This document shows positions 1-7,955 of a DNA stretch of 37,726 nt, one piece after another. The notes beneath the pieces were generated by a model, which searched no databases, was not told where the DNA came from, and worked only from the letters and a program-made list of their open reading frames with translations. The stretch spans positions 1 to 37,726 of the forward strand of contig NZ_JARHUG010000027.1 in NCBI RefSeq assembly GCF_029223185.1, in the 5' to 3' direction. The stretch comes from Aliiglaciecola sp. CAU 1673 (GTDB taxonomy: Bacteria > Pseudomonadota > Gammaproteobacteria > Enterobacterales > Alteromonadaceae). The position numbers and the translations under genes are program-made. Numbering within the stretch: the stretch's first letter is position 1; each line of letters opens with the position of its first letter.

Positions 1-87
1 AAGATAGCAATATCACGCATGGTGTTGATTTCTAGTTGGTTTTTGGCGAAATGAATTAGATCATTTAGCACCATGCGTGTCTATCTT
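1..87. repeat. Long interrupted inverted repeat at the window edge
   Basis: Bases 1-7 (AAGATAG) and 14-24 (CACGCATGGTG) are mirrored by 69-79 (CACCATGCGTG) and 81-87 (CTATCTT). This gives 18 paired bases with a 6-base versus 1-base internal asymmetry and a loop of about 44 bases. It lies just beyond the stop of the minus-strand PEP-CTERM gene, so it could be part of its 3' end. There is no T-run typical of an intrinsic terminator. It could also be the end of a repeat or mobile element that extends left of the window. Confidence 0.5.
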
Positions 88-125
88 ATTGAATCTGCTT
101 TGTTTTATGAGGGGATTCGCTAGTG

Positions 126-1166
126 TCAGGCGTTGCGACGTCTACGACTTGCCAAAGCGGCCAGGCCGAGCAGCGCCAGGATGGCTGAGCCTGGCTCCGG
201 TACATCTGTTGGCTCAACGGCCTTAGCCGCCACAAACTCATAAAAAGTATTGGCTTCATCCAGGTAAATTAAAGGTCTTGGGATGTATTCAATCGCGCGC
301 AACAGTGTTTCTGTTTCCTTGTTGAAAATGTCTTTTACAAAAGGCTCGGCGCTGGGGGCATACTCAAAATTTATCTTGGCATCCACATAATAGCCCTGGT
401 AATCGCTGTCCAGGCTATTGAAAGAGCGGTTGAAGGAAAAGCTCCAGTTAATGGCAGAGACAAAATTGTCCGCCACATATTGATCCACCTCGGCTTGGGT
501 CGGGTCTGTTAGGCCAGGTGCGAAACCTTGGTAAGTATCCAGAAAGAAACTCTCAAAGGGAATCCGTATCAATTCGCTGTAGAATATACCAGCATCAAAT
601 TCGGATTTGTTATAAAACTCACCTTGCAGACCTATTGCCAGGTGATTGCCTGAAGGGGCAGCCATTGGCGCGATATCGCTGAGGCTTTTATCCGGCTCCG
701 ATACGAGGCTGTTGTTACGGTCATAGAAATTAAACAGTGGGCCAGAAAACCCGTCAGCTATCCTAGTTTCTAGCATCATAACCGTTGCTTGTTGGTAAAA
801 ATCCCGGTTAGCGACGGTTTGATAGAACTTTTCCTGATTACTTGCGTCATCAAAATCCACGCTAAAGGTGGAATTTACCTGAAAAGGATCCTCCCAGCTA
901 TGCCACAGCGCGCCGTTGGAGGGTTCAAACAGGTAGTTGAAATCTGAAAAACGAATATCCAGTCGAAAATCGTTGTAGCCAAAGCCTTCACCGTAATTCA
1001 GCAGGTGCGTCTGGGTGAAGGTCAGATCCTTTAACACATTGATATAGTTAGCCTGTCCGTAAGGGGTCGTAGTATGGTTAAATTCCAGTTGCACCAAACC
1101 GGCCTGGGCGGTTGACATCAACATTGCGCTGGCGAGTATGCCAATAGATAAAATACGTTTTTGCAA
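126..1166 (-). CDS. PEP-CTERM sorting-domain exported protein
   Basis: The protein has 346 aa. Residues 1-22 are a signal peptide (basic MQKR, then a hydrophobic stretch ending in TAQA). The C-terminus has the PEP-CTERM sorting signal: VPEPGS, a short hydrophobic helix (AILALLGLAALA), then a basic tail SRRRRNA. In this family the tail is recognised by an exosortase (EpsH-type) and the protein ends up in the envelope or outside the cell, often linked to exopolysaccharide or floc formation. The middle 300 residues are not recognised; they are rich in aromatic residues, as in extracellular beta proteins. The start is TTG, preceded by AGGAG at 8-base spacing. No exosortase gene is in the window. 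A copy of the 23-bp motif lies 216 bp upstream. The function of the mature domain is unknown; the sorting call is firm. Confidence 0.88.
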   Translation of the reverse strand: MQKRILSIGILASAMLMSTAQAGLVQLEFNHTTTPYGQANYINVLKDLTFTQTHLLNYGEGFGYNDFRLDIRFSDFNYLFEPSNGALWHSWEDPFQVNSTFSVDFDDASNQEKFYQTVANRDFYQQATVMMLETRIADGFSGPLFNFYDRNNSLVSEPDKSLSDIAPMAAPSGNHLAIGLQGEFYNKSEFDAGIFYSELIRIPFESFFLDTYQGFAPGLTDPTQAEVDQYVADNFVSAINWSFSFNRSFNSLDSDYQGYYVDAKINFEYAPSAEPFVKDIFNKETETLLRAIEYIPRPLIYLDEANTFYEFVAAKAVEPTDVPEPGSAILALLGLAALASRRRRNA

Positions 1167-1219
1167 AATGTTTACTCCTAAAAACCCGTTAAACCACTAC
1201 TTTGCTGCGCCGTATTCGA

Positions 1220-1351
1220 ATGGGAACCCGACAGTTTTATATTGATGAAGAGGCAGGAATACTGGTTCCTGATGGACGGGAATTTGTCCACTTTCTTGCC
1301 TCTGACATCCTATCCCGGCTAAACAACCGCCGACATGCAAAAGTCTATTAG
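1220..1351 (+). CDS. Possible small ORF or gene remnant, 43 aa
   Basis: This lies in the 329-bp gap between two minus-strand genes. The plus strand reads from ATG for 43 codons, starting MGTRQFYIDEE and ending RRHAKVY. The composition is protein-like (acidic, aromatic and basic residues mixed), and the frame is open a further 9 codons upstream. There is no convincing ribosome binding site before the ATG. It may be a fragment of a lost gene rather than an active one. No family is recognised. Confidence 0.2.
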   Translation: MGTRQFYIDEEAGILVPDGREFVHFLASDILSRLNNRRHAKVY

Positions 1352-1381
1352 GCTGTATTACAGCAAATCCGGGCGATTCAG

Positions 1382-1404
1382 GCTTGGGTGAAAACCCCTA
1401 TTTT
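1382..1404 (-). promoter_or_regulatory. Copy 1 of a 23-bp repeated motif (candidate operator)
   Basis: The 23 bases here are identical to 3514-3536 and in the same orientation. On the minus strand the core reads AAAATAGGGGTTTTCACCC, with a GGGT/ACCC dyad around GAAA. This copy lies 216 bp upstream of the TTG start of the PEP-CTERM gene and about 90 bp beyond the stop of the lipoprotein gene. A 23-base identity within 37 kb is not expected by chance. Whether it is an operator or another kind of repeat cannot be decided here. Confidence 0.55.
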
Positions 1405-1495
1405 GGCTGTTCAGGCTAAAAAACATTCAATCAGGGGGCAAATGAGCAGAGTCAGCGCTTAAACCTCTAGTAAGATACAAGCGCCTGGCGCTAAG

Positions 1496-2077
1496 TTAGT
1501 AACTTTGGATACCGGTAGTGGTTGTTTTACTGGTGTCGGTCGTCGGCAGCGTTGTTGAACTTTGCTCTGTTTTTTGATTGGAGATGGCGGCTTTATTATC
1601 AACGGTATCGCCAATGGTGACTGTGGTGTGGCCTGCTTCGATGGCCCAATTGGCTAACACCCCGTCGAGGGTTTTCATATACAGGGCTTTGGCTTCGTCT
1701 TTGCTCAGTTGATAGTTAGAAGAAAACTCACAGGCACGAAAAAACAACTCCCGGGTCATGAGTACCGTGGGGGTTCTGCCCGCCAATTCCACTTCTTCTG
1801 AATCTTCATCGGTGCTGGCCCCTTTTTCACCCCCGGTACTGATCAGGGACACATCAATATTGCCCCCGTCTTTTTGATCAAAAGCGGCATCCGGCTGCGG
1901 CAACGAGCACAGATAATGGTTATTGTCCCGTTGCATCACATAGATTTGCCCCTGACCGGAGGTGGTGGTCAGAACATGGTTATTGTCTAATGTGCTTTGC
2001 TTAGGCTCGGGGTATTCCAGGGATGTACAGCCGCTTAACAGGACAAGCACAGTAACGCAGACAATTAAATACTTCAT
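1496..2077 (-). CDS. Small lipoprotein, function unknown
   Basis: The protein is 193 aa from the chosen ATG at 2077. That start begins MKYLIVCVTVLVLLSGC, a lipoprotein signal peptide with the lipobox LLSGC, and has GAGG just upstream. A longer reading from 2110 would put 11 unlikely residues before the signal. The mature part has a short acidic stretch (EDSEEVE) and a tail very rich in Thr and Ser, so the C-terminus is probably a flexible linker. It lies 63 bp downstream of the secreted protein gene at 2141-3451 and is probably cotranscribed with it. No family is recognised. It is most likely an envelope lipoprotein partner of that neighbour. Confidence 0.75.
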   Translation of the reverse strand: MKYLIVCVTVLVLLSGCTSLEYPEPKQSTLDNNHVLTTTSGQGQIYVMQRDNNHYLCSLPQPDAAFDQKDGGNIDVSLISTGGEKGASTDEDSEEVELAGRTPTVLMTRELFFRACEFSSNYQLSKDEAKALYMKTLDGVLANWAIEAGHTTVTIGDTVDNKAAISNQKTEQSSTTLPTTDTSKTTTTGIQSY

Positions 2078-2140
2078 GGCAACCTCAATACGAGAAAAGC
2101 CGGCACTCAAGCAGTGCCGGTATCTGTTCCAAATAACCTG

Positions 2141-3451
2141 TTATTGCATGGCGTCCGCTAACCAGGAGGGCGCGTCGGTCGGATAGAAAACTTTCGGATC
2201 AAAGCTGATTCGGGTAGGGGCATGGTCACTGGATAATCCCCAGGTAGAGAGTTTACCCTGGAACCACTGTTCAAATGTGGCTACCACAGCAGGGTGCCTG
2301 GCTTTGTAGCGAGCGGTCAGTTTGCTGCGCTCAACACCAAGTTCGGTGGCTTTTTTCAGGGCAGAGCTTAACTGGTCGCTGTTACCATTGGAGGCGATAA
2401 TATCAATCCAGGTGATGGCCTGAGTTTCCACATCGCCGAACCAGTTTGGATACTTGGTAATGGAGTTTAAATTTCTCACATAGCGGGCCAGGTCTTCGCC
2501 TTTGACCACCAGCATATGGTAGTCATAGATGTGTGGACCAGGGTTGTTGCTCCATTTTTTGATCGAAAATGCCCAGAGATCATTTATATGAACCGGCATA
2601 ACGTCAGTAGATTGCCATGTTGTAGTACTGGCAAGATCAACTGGCACCGGCCCGGTTGCTCCCATTTCTCCCATTGGACCATATTTACGACAGGTAACCG
2701 TTGAACGATCTTGTCCCACGAAATCTGCGTTGCTTGGTGCAACATAGTTGGGCGCAACCCATGGTGTTTCAGGATACTTGTAAATACAGCCTTGAGTACC
2801 CGGGCCTTTTTCGTAGAAATCTTCATAGAAGAAGTTTGCCAGATCGGTTACTCCCTCCAGGGCGATGGTAGCAAGAATATTGTTTTCTTCTTGTAGCTCT
2901 GCTGCCAATTTGGCGGCCATTTCCTGGCCTTTGGTCGCCGCATCAGCCGCACTCAGGTTGTCGATTTCTGCCTGACCTACTTCCTGGATATAACGGCGGC
3001 GCTCTGACAAGAAGCCAAGGCGTAAGGTTGCCGCTGTGGTATAGGTTTTTAGCAAAGCCACAAAGTTATTGTGGTTCATGTGGGTGCGCACTTGGTTTTG
3101 CACTGTGCCTGAGTCGTCGACGATTTTATCGATTTTGTTTTTGTTCGTTGAATAGTTTGATTGAGGGTTGTAGGTGTTAATCCCATTAAAAACGTCGCCG
3201 ATGCTCACTTCTATTTGATCTAAGGCAGCCTGATTAAAGCCCTCATCTACGATGTTTTGCACTTGTTGAGGCGTTGCAGCAGGATCCGCACCGCCAAAAA
3301 TCGATTCGAATGCATCCCCCAGTATTAGCCCAGCGACTTTCTCAGCCAGTTTAACGCCAATATCGGTTGTGCCACTGGCAGCAGCCTGTTGCGAGTTAAG
3401 TAGTGTAAAAATAGTCGTGGCTGTGGCCAGACAGAGTCCGAGTTTATTCAT
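2141..3451 (-). CDS. Secreted protein, function unknown
   Basis: The protein has 436 aa with a signal peptide (MNKLGLCLATATTIFTLLNS, cleavage probably after QQAAA). The mature part has a predicted helical N-terminal half (about residues 60-210, rich in Ala, Glu, Gln and Asn). The C-terminal half holds Trp and Pro, and two cysteines (in GCIYKYP and VTCRKYG) that could form a disulfide. The ATG has GAGG 5 bases upstream. It is the first gene of a likely two-gene operon with the lipoprotein. The second 23-bp motif lies 63 bp upstream of the start, in a normal operator position. No catalytic motif is seen and no family is recognised. Confidence 0.75.
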   Translation of the reverse strand: MNKLGLCLATATTIFTLLNSQQAAASGTTDIGVKLAEKVAGLILGDAFESIFGGADPAATPQQVQNIVDEGFNQAALDQIEVSIGDVFNGINTYNPQSNYSTNKNKIDKIVDDSGTVQNQVRTHMNHNNFVALLKTYTTAATLRLGFLSERRRYIQEVGQAEIDNLSAADAATKGQEMAAKLAAELQEENNILATIALEGVTDLANFFYEDFYEKGPGTQGCIYKYPETPWVAPNYVAPSNADFVGQDRSTVTCRKYGPMGEMGATGPVPVDLASTTTWQSTDVMPVHINDLWAFSIKKWSNNPGPHIYDYHMLVVKGEDLARYVRNLNSITKYPNWFGDVETQAITWIDIIASNGNSDQLSSALKKATELGVERSKLTARYKARHPAVVATFEQWFQGKLSTWGLSSDHAPTRISFDPKVFYPTDAPSWLADAMQ

Positions 3452-3513
3452 AACTGCCTCTTAAACATGAAGAATCTGAACAAGGCAGATTGCACCAGAA
3501 CCTTGCGTCCGAC

Positions 3514-3536
3514 GCTTGGGTGAAAACCCCTATTTT
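3514..3536 (-). promoter_or_regulatory. Copy 2 of the 23-bp repeated motif (candidate operator)
   Basis: This is identical over 23 bases to 1382-1404. It sits between the stop of the hybrid kinase gene (3555) and the start of the secreted protein gene (3451), 63 bp upstream of the latter. The position and GGGT/ACCC dyad fit a transcription factor site. The NarL/FixJ-type regulator encoded next door is the obvious but untested candidate to bind it. Confidence 0.55.
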
Positions 3537-3554
3537 TGCTGGCTGAGGTGAAAC

Positions 3555-5303
3555 TTATTCCGACAATAGATCGAAGATAAGCTGTTCCAGTGCGTCGAGA
3601 TCGACGGGTTTGTTTAGCAAAGGCAATTGCTGTGCATGGATTTGTTGGATGATTTCGGGGTCGGTATCGCCGGTTAATATGATGGCTTTTACCGGCTCGT
3701 CCAGCGCCTGGCGCAGCTGTGCGATGAGCTCCACACCGGTTTTATCGTCCATCAAGCGATAGTCACACAGAATAATATCCGGTCGTTGTTGCTCCAGGCT
3801 GCTTAGTGCCTGCTCATCATTCTGGGCACAGATAACATGGCATTGTTGTCCTTCCAGCACCAGGCGCAGGGCCGCCAGGCTGTTTGGATCGTCATCGATG
3901 ATAAGCACCCTGACGCCGAACAAGCGGCTGCCCTGAATACGAGGTGCTTCCTCCACAACAATCACCGATTCCACCACCGGTAAGGTCAGGGAAAAGGTTG
4001 AGCCCTTACCAGGCTCGGATTCCACTTCCACTTCGCTACCCAGCAGATGGGCCAGCTTTTGTACGATGGACAATCCCAGGCCGATGCCTTTTCTGGCGTC
4101 GCGGCGCTTGTTGGCAATCTGATGGTACTCATTAAAAATCTTGCCAAGCTCCTCACGGGGAATACCTATCCCTGAGTCCTGTATGGATAGCCGCAGCTGA
4201 TCTTGCTGGCGGGATATTTGGATGCTGATGCCACCCTCATGAGTATATTTGACGGCATTGTCGAGTAAGTTGCGCAGTAAACGGGCCAGCACCATGGGGT
4301 CGGTCCGCACGACGACAGCGCTCGATGGGTACTCTATGCTCAGGCCTTTGTGCTCCGCTTTGACCTTAAATTCATCCAACAGCGGCAACATAACGCTGTC
4401 CAGCGGCACCGACTGCCAGTCCAGTTCCAGATCGCCCGAGTCCAGCCGGGATAGATCGAGTAAGGTATCCAGCAGGCCTTTTAGGGCGGTAAATGACTGG
4501 CGCAGGGGCGATAAAATATCCTGGTGCTGCTTGTCGGTTAAGCGCTGACTGAGGGCCTGAATAAATAAGCCGATGGCATTTAGGGGTTGGCGCAAGTCAT
4601 GACTGGCGGCGGCCAAAAAGCGGGACTTTTCGGCATTGGCCTGTTCTGCCTTGATTTTCTCTTCTGTCACTTGTTGCAGCAGGTTGGCGTTGGCCACATC
4701 AATACTGATGGCATTGGTCACCACTTTGGATAAGCGCATGGCGGTGATGGTCAGATACAGGCTATACAGGCCTGTACCGGTGAGCAGCAGATATTGCTCA
4801 AACTCATATAACCGCAGGACTGTGCCCAACATCATCGGCAGCAGAAATACCAGGTAACCCCACAGGGAATACACTAGGGCTACCAACAGGCCAGTGGTAA
4901 TACCAAAGATAAAAATAAAGAAGGTAACAAAGAGCTCTGTGGCGCCCGGCTCCGGTAAAAAGGCATAGACGCCAATGCCCCAGGTGGAGCCCGACAAAGA
5001 CAGGAAAAAGACGATCAGAGCATGATAAAGCCGATAGCGCTTTTCCCCTTGGGCTCGGCGTTGCTGAATAGACCGGTAAACAAACAGGACCCGGAAAAGA
5101 GGGATCAAAGCGAAGGTTGCTACCCATAGCAATAACGCCGTTGTATTGACTTGGTTTTGCAGTAGCACCATCAGAATAATGGCGGCGCCAAAGCTGACCG
5201 CACCGGATAAATTGGTTTGCTTGATCAGCACATCCAGCCTGGATTCCATAATAGGATCCGGCTGGGCGCTATTGGCAAAGAGGGTACGCAGTAAGGCGTT
5301 CAC
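3555..5303 (-). CDS. Membrane hybrid sensor histidine kinase
   Basis: The protein has 582 aa. The N-terminal 190 residues hold six or seven hydrophobic segments (about 36-50, 55-75, 92-112, 122-145, 148-162, 170-188), so the sensor is membrane-embedded with no large periplasmic domain. The dimerisation/phosphoacceptor box is SRFLAAASHDLRQPLN with His235. The ATPase domain follows, with NLLDNAVKYT, DSGIGIP and GIGLGLS. A C-terminal receiver has IIDDDP, CDYRL and a NKPVD lysine. The AASHDLRQPL signature is typical of orphan-type hybrid kinases that pair with LuxR-like regulators. The start is GTG, overlapping the TGA of the response regulator gene by 4 bases, so the two are translationally coupled. 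The signal sensed is unknown. Confidence 0.9.
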   Translation of the reverse strand: MNALLRTLFANSAQPDPIMESRLDVLIKQTNLSGAVSFGAAIILMVLLQNQVNTTALLLWVATFALIPLFRVLFVYRSIQQRRAQGEKRYRLYHALIVFFLSLSGSTWGIGVYAFLPEPGATELFVTFFIFIFGITTGLLVALVYSLWGYLVFLLPMMLGTVLRLYEFEQYLLLTGTGLYSLYLTITAMRLSKVVTNAISIDVANANLLQQVTEEKIKAEQANAEKSRFLAAASHDLRQPLNAIGLFIQALSQRLTDKQHQDILSPLRQSFTALKGLLDTLLDLSRLDSGDLELDWQSVPLDSVMLPLLDEFKVKAEHKGLSIEYPSSAVVVRTDPMVLARLLRNLLDNAVKYTHEGGISIQISRQQDQLRLSIQDSGIGIPREELGKIFNEYHQIANKRRDARKGIGLGLSIVQKLAHLLGSEVEVESEPGKGSTFSLTLPVVESVIVVEEAPRIQGSRLFGVRVLIIDDDPNSLAALRLVLEGQQCHVICAQNDEQALSSLEQQRPDIILCDYRLMDDKTGVELIAQLRQALDEPVKAIILTGDTDPEIIQQIHAQQLPLLNKPVDLDALEQLIFDLLSE

Positions 5304-5899
5304 AGCAGTCCATGGCGGCTGGCGTAGCGCATCAGCTCAACGGTGTTTTTCACCCCCAGTTTCTGCATCAGGCTGTAGCGGTGGTTTTCCACCGTTTTGC
5401 TCGACAGGCTCAGGCGCTCGGCGATGGCATTGCTGTTAAGCCCGGCCAGGACCAAATCCAGCACCTGAAATTCCCTGGCGGTGAGATCAGGGGCATGGCT
5501 GCCCAGTTCGTTGGCTACCCCGGCCGAGGTGACTTTTTTACCTGCCAACACACCTTGTACGGCCTTGACCAACTCCCCGGCGGACACTTCTTTTAACAAC
5601 ACGCCGTCTGCCTGACAGGCGATCATTTGCATAAACAATGTCCGGGATTGCACGCCGGTCAAGACAATGACCTTAATCTCGGGGTAGCGTTTTTTGATAT
5701 ATTCCAAGGCCGAAAGGGAGCCGCCGCCGGGCATTTGGTAGTCCAACATCACCAGGTTGGGTTGCTGTGCCTGAACCGTGCTCATCAGGTCCTGGGCATT
5801 GTCCACTTCGGCGATTACCTGCCAGGTGGGCTCATTGCTCAAAATCAGTCGCAAGCCTTCACGAAACAGCTGGTGATCATCGGCAATCACAATTCGCAT
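5300..5899 (-). CDS. NarL/FixJ-type response regulator
   Basis: The protein has 199 aa. The receiver domain (about 1-115) has the acidic pair at IADDHQ, the phosphorylation site Asp53 in MLDYQMPGGG, and the conserved lysine in LLKE. The LuxR-type helix-turn-helix (about 135-185) is LTAREFQVLDLVLAG followed by SSKTVENHR. It is the first gene of an operon with the hybrid kinase, by a 4-base overlap, so phosphate probably flows from that kinase. The two 23-bp dyads nearby are possible targets. The regulated process is unknown, but secreted and PEP-CTERM genes are adjacent. Confidence 0.92.
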   Translation of the reverse strand: MRIVIADDHQLFREGLRLILSNEPTWQVIAEVDNAQDLMSTVQAQQPNLVMLDYQMPGGGSLSALEYIKKRYPEIKVIVLTGVQSRTLFMQMIACQADGVLLKEVSAGELVKAVQGVLAGKKVTSAGVANELGSHAPDLTAREFQVLDLVLAGLNSNAIAERLSLSSKTVENHRYSLMQKLGVKNTVELMRYASRHGLL

Positions 5900-6029
5900 A
5901 GGTCGGTTTCCGGGACGCTATTTTATGTTTCGCCTATCTTAACCCGAGGATGAAATTTTACCCACGTTACCGTCAAAAATTGTATCTATCACAGCTAGTT
6001 GTAGAGAAAAGGCCGCTCCAACGGCATTG

Positions 6030-7349
6030 TCAGCTAAGGGCTAACTCGGTTGGGCAGCGTAACTCAAATTTGCCTCTGCCTGTTGGAATCAGACGGATAC
6101 CGTTGCCTTTTTCCTGCAGTCGCCTGCGCAGCAGGATAAGGCGGGTTTCAAAATTGTCTTTAATATCCGGTAGGAAAATGGCGTTGTCGTTGCGTAGTTC
6201 TTTGTTGCTAAACTGGGTGCGGCCATCTGTCTGATAAAGCTGCAGGATGCGCCACAAAATGGCGCCGGCCACCCCTTTGATGATGTAGTCGTTATCAATA
6301 AAGATACAGTGGGTATCGGGTAGGTATTTGATGCTAACCGGCTTATTTGGACTGTGTAAAAAGCCTTGCGCTGTTTGCACTTTATCCGTTGACTGCATGG
6401 GATTACTTGCCAGACTCTCCAACTGTTGCGCTGCGCAGGTGGCCAGGCAGGTTATTGCGTCTTCGTCATGATAATCAAAGGCGCCTTCCTGCGAACTTTC
6501 AAGATAAATCACTCCCTGAATTGGGTTCATACCAAAAGGAATGGCGAGCTGACTCTTGGGATTTTCCAACCCTGGATAAAGGATATTGGTTTCCAGATCA
6601 GCAGGCACTTGGTCTTTGGCCATTGCCGCAGACAGAAACCGCAGATAATTGTATTCGCTGGTCTGCTGGGTCAGTCGGATCGGGCAGTGTTGTTGGGCAG
6701 CGATGCCAATGACGCCCACGCCCATCGGAATTTCAGCGCCCACCCCGGAATGTTCATAGCCACTGCTATGGATGGTGAAGAGTTTCGGTCCTTCTTTTAT
6801 CAACACCAAACTATTTGCACAGGCTGTGATCTGCTGCGCCGCTTGGGCCAGGGTCTCGAAAACCTCTTCCATACTTTTCGCCTGTGCCAAGCTTTGCATG
6901 GCTTGTCGAACAGGGAAAAAAGATCGGTTCTCGAAAGGTGGTAGCGGCTGCGTCTGATTAGACGTTAGCTCTATGTGGGTAACCTGATAGATATCTGCAC
7001 CTTGCAGCTTAAACACATTTTCCATATGTGTGGTGTGGGCAATACTGTTGAGCCTGGCTTTCATGCCTTCAAACAGCGCCCCTTCTGTTTCGGTGCGCAG
7101 GTAGCGAAGTGACAAGCGGTACTTGGCCACCGTAATCGGGTCGATCACCACCAGTGTGGCCACAGGATTCTCACAGACGTTTTTGTGGGTTTTATTAAAA
7201 AACTGAAAGGTCAGTGCGATATGTTGTGAATCAACAAAATAGGCTTGAGACACGTAGCTGACATTGGCCACGCCATCCAAACCACAGGTTGCGATGCAAG
7301 AGGGTATCGTCCCTTCAAAACAGCGCCTGATACTTTCCAATGTCATCAT
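6030..7349 (-). CDS. FMN-split-barrel / GAF / winged-helix-like sensor protein
   Basis: The protein has 439 aa with three apparent parts. Residues 1-140 resemble a pyridoxamine 5'-phosphate oxidase-like split barrel (GTIPSCIATCGLDGVANVSYVS, shortened here: PSCIATCGLDG then FFNKTHKNV). Residues 160-320 resemble a GAF domain (SMEEVFETLAQAAQQI, GVGVIGIAAQQ, LAIPFG). The last 90 residues (ILWRILQLYQ, RLILLRRRLQEKG, IRLIPTGRGKFEL) resemble the winged-helix output of OmpR-like regulators. This suggests a one-component redox or flavin-dependent regulator. Its start overlaps the preceding split-barrel gene by 4 bases. It lacks a receiver domain. The ligand is unknown; the order of domains is clearer than their function. 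Confidence 0.78.
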   Translation of the reverse strand: MMTLESIRRCFEGTIPSCIATCGLDGVANVSYVSQAYFVDSQHIALTFQFFNKTHKNVCENPVATLVVIDPITVAKYRLSLRYLRTETEGALFEGMKARLNSIAHTTHMENVFKLQGADIYQVTHIELTSNQTQPLPPFENRSFFPVRQAMQSLAQAKSMEEVFETLAQAAQQITACANSLVLIKEGPKLFTIHSSGYEHSGVGAEIPMGVGVIGIAAQQHCPIRLTQQTSEYNYLRFLSAAMAKDQVPADLETNILYPGLENPKSQLAIPFGMNPIQGVIYLESSQEGAFDYHDEDAITCLATCAAQQLESLASNPMQSTDKVQTAQGFLHSPNKPVSIKYLPDTHCIFIDNDYIIKGVAGAILWRILQLYQTDGRTQFSNKELRNDNAIFLPDIKDNFETRLILLRRRLQEKGNGIRLIPTGRGKFELRCPTELALS

Positions 7350-7867
7350 GATTGGCCTGACATCAGTTTGCCGGCCTGACTTCCGGGGGTCTGATCAAAA
7401 ATATGTTGGGGTTGAAGTGTCAAAGCCATGATGGCATTTGCATCGTAGGCGTTCATAAACACACAGTAGTCCTTCGAAAATCCCAAACCCATAACATCGC
7501 TGGTGAAGCGTTGGACGGTTTCTTCTATATAACGAAAATCTTCTGTAGACGCAGGACTGACTTTAAGCACCAGACCTTTAATCTGAATCGTTTGATGGGT
7601 TGATGGGCAAGAAAATACCGCTGAAAGTCGCCCGGAGCTTTTCGCATTTTCAAGCAAACAACCAGCTTCTGACGCATCCACAAATAAGGTGATGGCCTGG
7701 CGACCTTCATGTATGCGACAGCCCACAACATAACTGAGTGCAGGAACACAGTTTGAGTTGCTGGAGGCCGCAAAAATGCCAACACCCTGGTTGATAAGAT
7801 CAAGGATGGCATCTGATATTTGGCAACTTTGGGCTGAGCTGCCTTCACATAAGACCGGCAAAAACAC
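7346..7867 (-). CDS. Pyridoxamine 5'-phosphate oxidase-like flavin-binding protein
   Basis: The protein has about 173 aa and resembles a single split-barrel domain of the kind that binds FMN, heme or F420 (AILDLINQGVGIFAASSNSN, then RQAITLFVDASEAGCLLENAK). It is cysteine-rich at the N-terminus. The open frame begins at GTG (7867), but GAGG is better placed for the TTG two codons later (7861), so the start is uncertain by two residues. It is cotranscribed with the split-barrel/GAF protein (ATG within its stop). It is divergent from the hemerythrin operon across an 88-bp gap, which suggests shared control. The substrate is unknown. Confidence 0.72.
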   Translation of the reverse strand: MFLPVLCEGSSAQSCQISDAILDLINQGVGIFAASSNSNCVPALSYVVGCRIHEGRQAITLFVDASEAGCLLENAKSSGRLSAVFSCPSTHQTIQIKGLVLKVSPASTEDFRYIEETVQRFTSDVMGLGFSKDYCVFMNAYDANAIMALTLQPQHIFDQTPGSQAGKLMSGQS

Positions 7868-7955
7868 CTCAGAAAATTAGTAAAGTTTTAGGATCGCGGC
7901 AAAACCGCTACCGCTAGCATATGACTGCAATATTCATTACCTGAAGGCGGCCAAT

